This document shows positions 62,874 to 64,000 of a stretch of 64,000 nucleotides of DNA, piece after piece. This DNA is from Clostridium bornimense. Its GTDB lineage: Bacteria > Bacillota > Clostridia > Clostridiales > Clostridiaceae. The stretch's first letter is position 1. Each line of letters starts with the position of its first letter. The translations under genes were made by a program, and so were the position numbers. The notes under the pieces are model-generated. The model did no database searches and had not been told where the DNA came from. It was given only the letters and a program-made list of their open reading frames with translations. The DNA lies in assembly GCF_000577895.1 (NCBI RefSeq), contig NZ_HG917869.1, positions 1 to 64,000 of the forward strand. The letters run 5' to 3'.

Positions 62874-63416
62874 ATGGAATTATTAGATATAGTTGATGAA
62901 AATGGGGAACCAACAGGAGAAGTAAGGGATAGAGAAGAGATTCATTCAAAAGGATTGTTACATAGAACCTCTCATCTATGGATAGTAAGAGATAATGATA
63001 AAGGTGGTTTAGATGTCCTACTTCAGAAAAGAAGTGACAATAAAGATTCTAATCCGGGGTGCTATGATATATCTTCTGCGGGACATATTAAAGCAGGAGA
63101 TGGATATTTAAATTCAGCTATAAGAGAGCTAAGAGAGGAACTTGGAATAGAAGCATCACAGGAGGAACTAGTTCAGTGCTATGTTAGAAGAGTAAGGTAT
63201 GAAGCAATATTTCATGGTAAGGAATTTAGAGATAATCAAGTAACAAGGGTTTACAGAATGAAGAGAAATGATATAAATATTGAAAATTTAACATTACAAA
63301 AGGAAGAAGTATCTTCAGTTATATGGATGGATTTAGAAGAATGTATTAAGGCAGTACGGGATAATACATTTAAAAATTATATATGCTTAGAGGAAATAGA
63401 GAAAATACTATTCTAA
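62874..63416 (+). CDS. Nudix hydrolase (isopentenyl-diphosphate isomerase-like)
   Basis: 180 residues. Nudix box GHIKAGDGYLNSAIRELREELGI (about 63-85) with REL-REELG intact, but the first Glu of the consensus GX5E is Asp here. LLHRTSHLWIV and DVLLQKRS are typical of the IDI-like/YfcD branch. Cleaves a nucleoside- or prenyl-diphosphate; substrate open. AAAGGAG before the ATG. Confidence 0.85.
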   Translation: MELLDIVDENGEPTGEVRDREEIHSKGLLHRTSHLWIVRDNDKGGLDVLLQKRSDNKDSNPGCYDISSAGHIKAGDGYLNSAIRELREELGIEASQEELVQCYVRRVRYEAIFHGKEFRDNQVTRVYRMKRNDINIENLTLQKEEVSSVIWMDLEECIKAVRDNTFKNYICLEEIEKILF

Positions 63417-63489
63417 TATATAGCTATTATAGTATTTTCCCGATATCAATAGCACTAATATGTTTTAGAATTAAAAATAATAAAAAACT

Positions 63490-63532
63490 AAAAGGAGAGG
63501 ATTCAAAATTAATTGAAGTGTCTCCTTTTTTC
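63490..63532 (+). terminator. AAAGGAGA-type terminator
   Basis: AAAGGAGA...TCTCCTTTTTT; similar to the one at 61381. Confidence 0.8.
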
Positions 63533-63677
63533 TATATAGTTAATAAATAACTAAAGCTATATTACTTTTATAGGATTTGTTTTAAATCAATGTTAATTAT
63601 TTGGTTCATTAATTCAAATATTTAGCTATAACTAAACTTTATTATAACATTAATGATAAATATTATATTTAACGAAT

Positions 63678-63995
63678 TCAAAGAAAAGAATGATAAACTA
63701 GAAAATATCCTATTGAAGATACAATGATAACTGTAATTATATAAAGAAACTTATTATTTGCTTTTTTATAGAACCAGTAACCTAAGGCTATAAAACTTAG
63801 AAAATCAAAAACAAATTGTCCTAGAAAAGTGTGATAATTGTATAAATATATACTTACTCCAATTGTTTCAGCAAGTAATCCGCTTATTGGTAAAGCGTAC
63901 AGTAAGCTGCTTAGTTTACTTTGTTTATTCCAGTAATAAAGTACAAAACCAACTAATGCACAAGCCAAAGCAATAATGTTATAGGTATTTAACAA
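63678..63995 (-). CDS. Small multi-spanning membrane protein at the window edge
   Basis: 105 residues with four hydrophobic segments: near 8-22, 30-49, 58-75 and 84-102. TTG start (63995-63993 on the minus strand) with GGGGA just upstream; the frame might extend past the window, so the start is tentative. Function unknown; intergenic 63533-63677 shows nothing else. Confidence 0.5.
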   Translation of the reverse strand: MLNTYNIIALACALVGFVLYYWNKQSKLSSLLYALPISGLLAETIGVSIYLYNYHTFLGQFVFDFLSFIALGYWFYKKANNKFLYIITVIIVSSIGYFLVYHSFL

Positions 63996-64000
63996 TCCCC

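Noticed and set aside
1-64000. Prophage or intact insertion sequence
   Set aside because: No structural, lysis, terminase, integrase or DDE transposase genes were seen. The only mobile-type gene is the Rpn-family nuclease, and no terminal repeats were found around it.

Overview
The window comes from a low-GC Firmicute, most probably a Clostridium sensu stricto (cluster I) species. Codons are strongly A/T-ending, AGGAGG-type ribosome sites precede most genes, TTG starts are frequent, and the gene content is clostridial: two-subunit iron-sulfur serine dehydratase, CIRCE-controlled Hsp20 genes, DUF2207, LytTR/DUF3021, and ECF sigma/ABC clusters. Species cannot be set from sequence alone. The first 3 kb look like a replication origin: iterons, an AT-rich block, a winged-helix initiator candidate and a second phased repeat array. 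The piece may therefore belong to a plasmid or chromid that also carries metabolic genes. I saw no rRNA, tRNA, CRISPR array, integrase or intact insertion sequence.

Layout. 1-3.2 kb: origin-like region. 3.2-26.2 kb: ordinary clostridial gene blocks. These are a NatAB-type ABC exporter; a glycan-binding (CBM48-like) protein paired with a phasin/LEA-like protein; a LytTR-DUF3021-ABC cluster; DUF2207 with a truncated duplicate; a heterodimeric ABC exporter with one degenerate ATP site; peptidase S51; a methyltransferase; a GNAT; a duplicated DUF4177-like small gene bracketing a membrane BNR-repeat protein; tandem hsp20 genes; another ABC exporter; a broken beta-lactamase-like gene; and DUF488. 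A 17-bp GC-rich palindrome is scattered eight times through 10.3-25.4 kb.

26.3-39.7 kb is the most unusual part: a mosaic of small, mostly single-gene units. It holds several GNAT acetyltransferases, an AadK-like nucleotidyltransferase, a methyltransferase, a P-loop kinase, an MTA/SAH nucleosidase, a DJ-1/PfpI protein, a C_GCAxxG protein and an XRE-HTH/PurM fusion. Five copies of a ~185-bp structured repeat punctuate it every 2.3-2.7 kb, and further shared leader modules lie between genes. Many truncated, chimeric or internally deleted gene copies lie among the intact ones, with junctions at short sequence identities. This resembles an integron cassette array in organisation, but no integrase is visible. 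A DUF3990-DUF3791 toxin-antitoxin-like pair and an Rpn-type nuclease follow at its right side.

40.7-64 kb: manganese catalase; sdaAB-sdaAA; an ECF sigma/membrane protein/ABC operon on the minus strand; an AraC regulator with two type-IV ABC proteins whose base composition looks richer in GC than the surroundings; an SplB-like radical SAM protein; a flippase; a heme oxygenase remnant; an M4 metalloprotease followed by an orphan propeptide-like protein; a conserved secreted protein; a Nudix hydrolase; and a membrane protein at the right edge.
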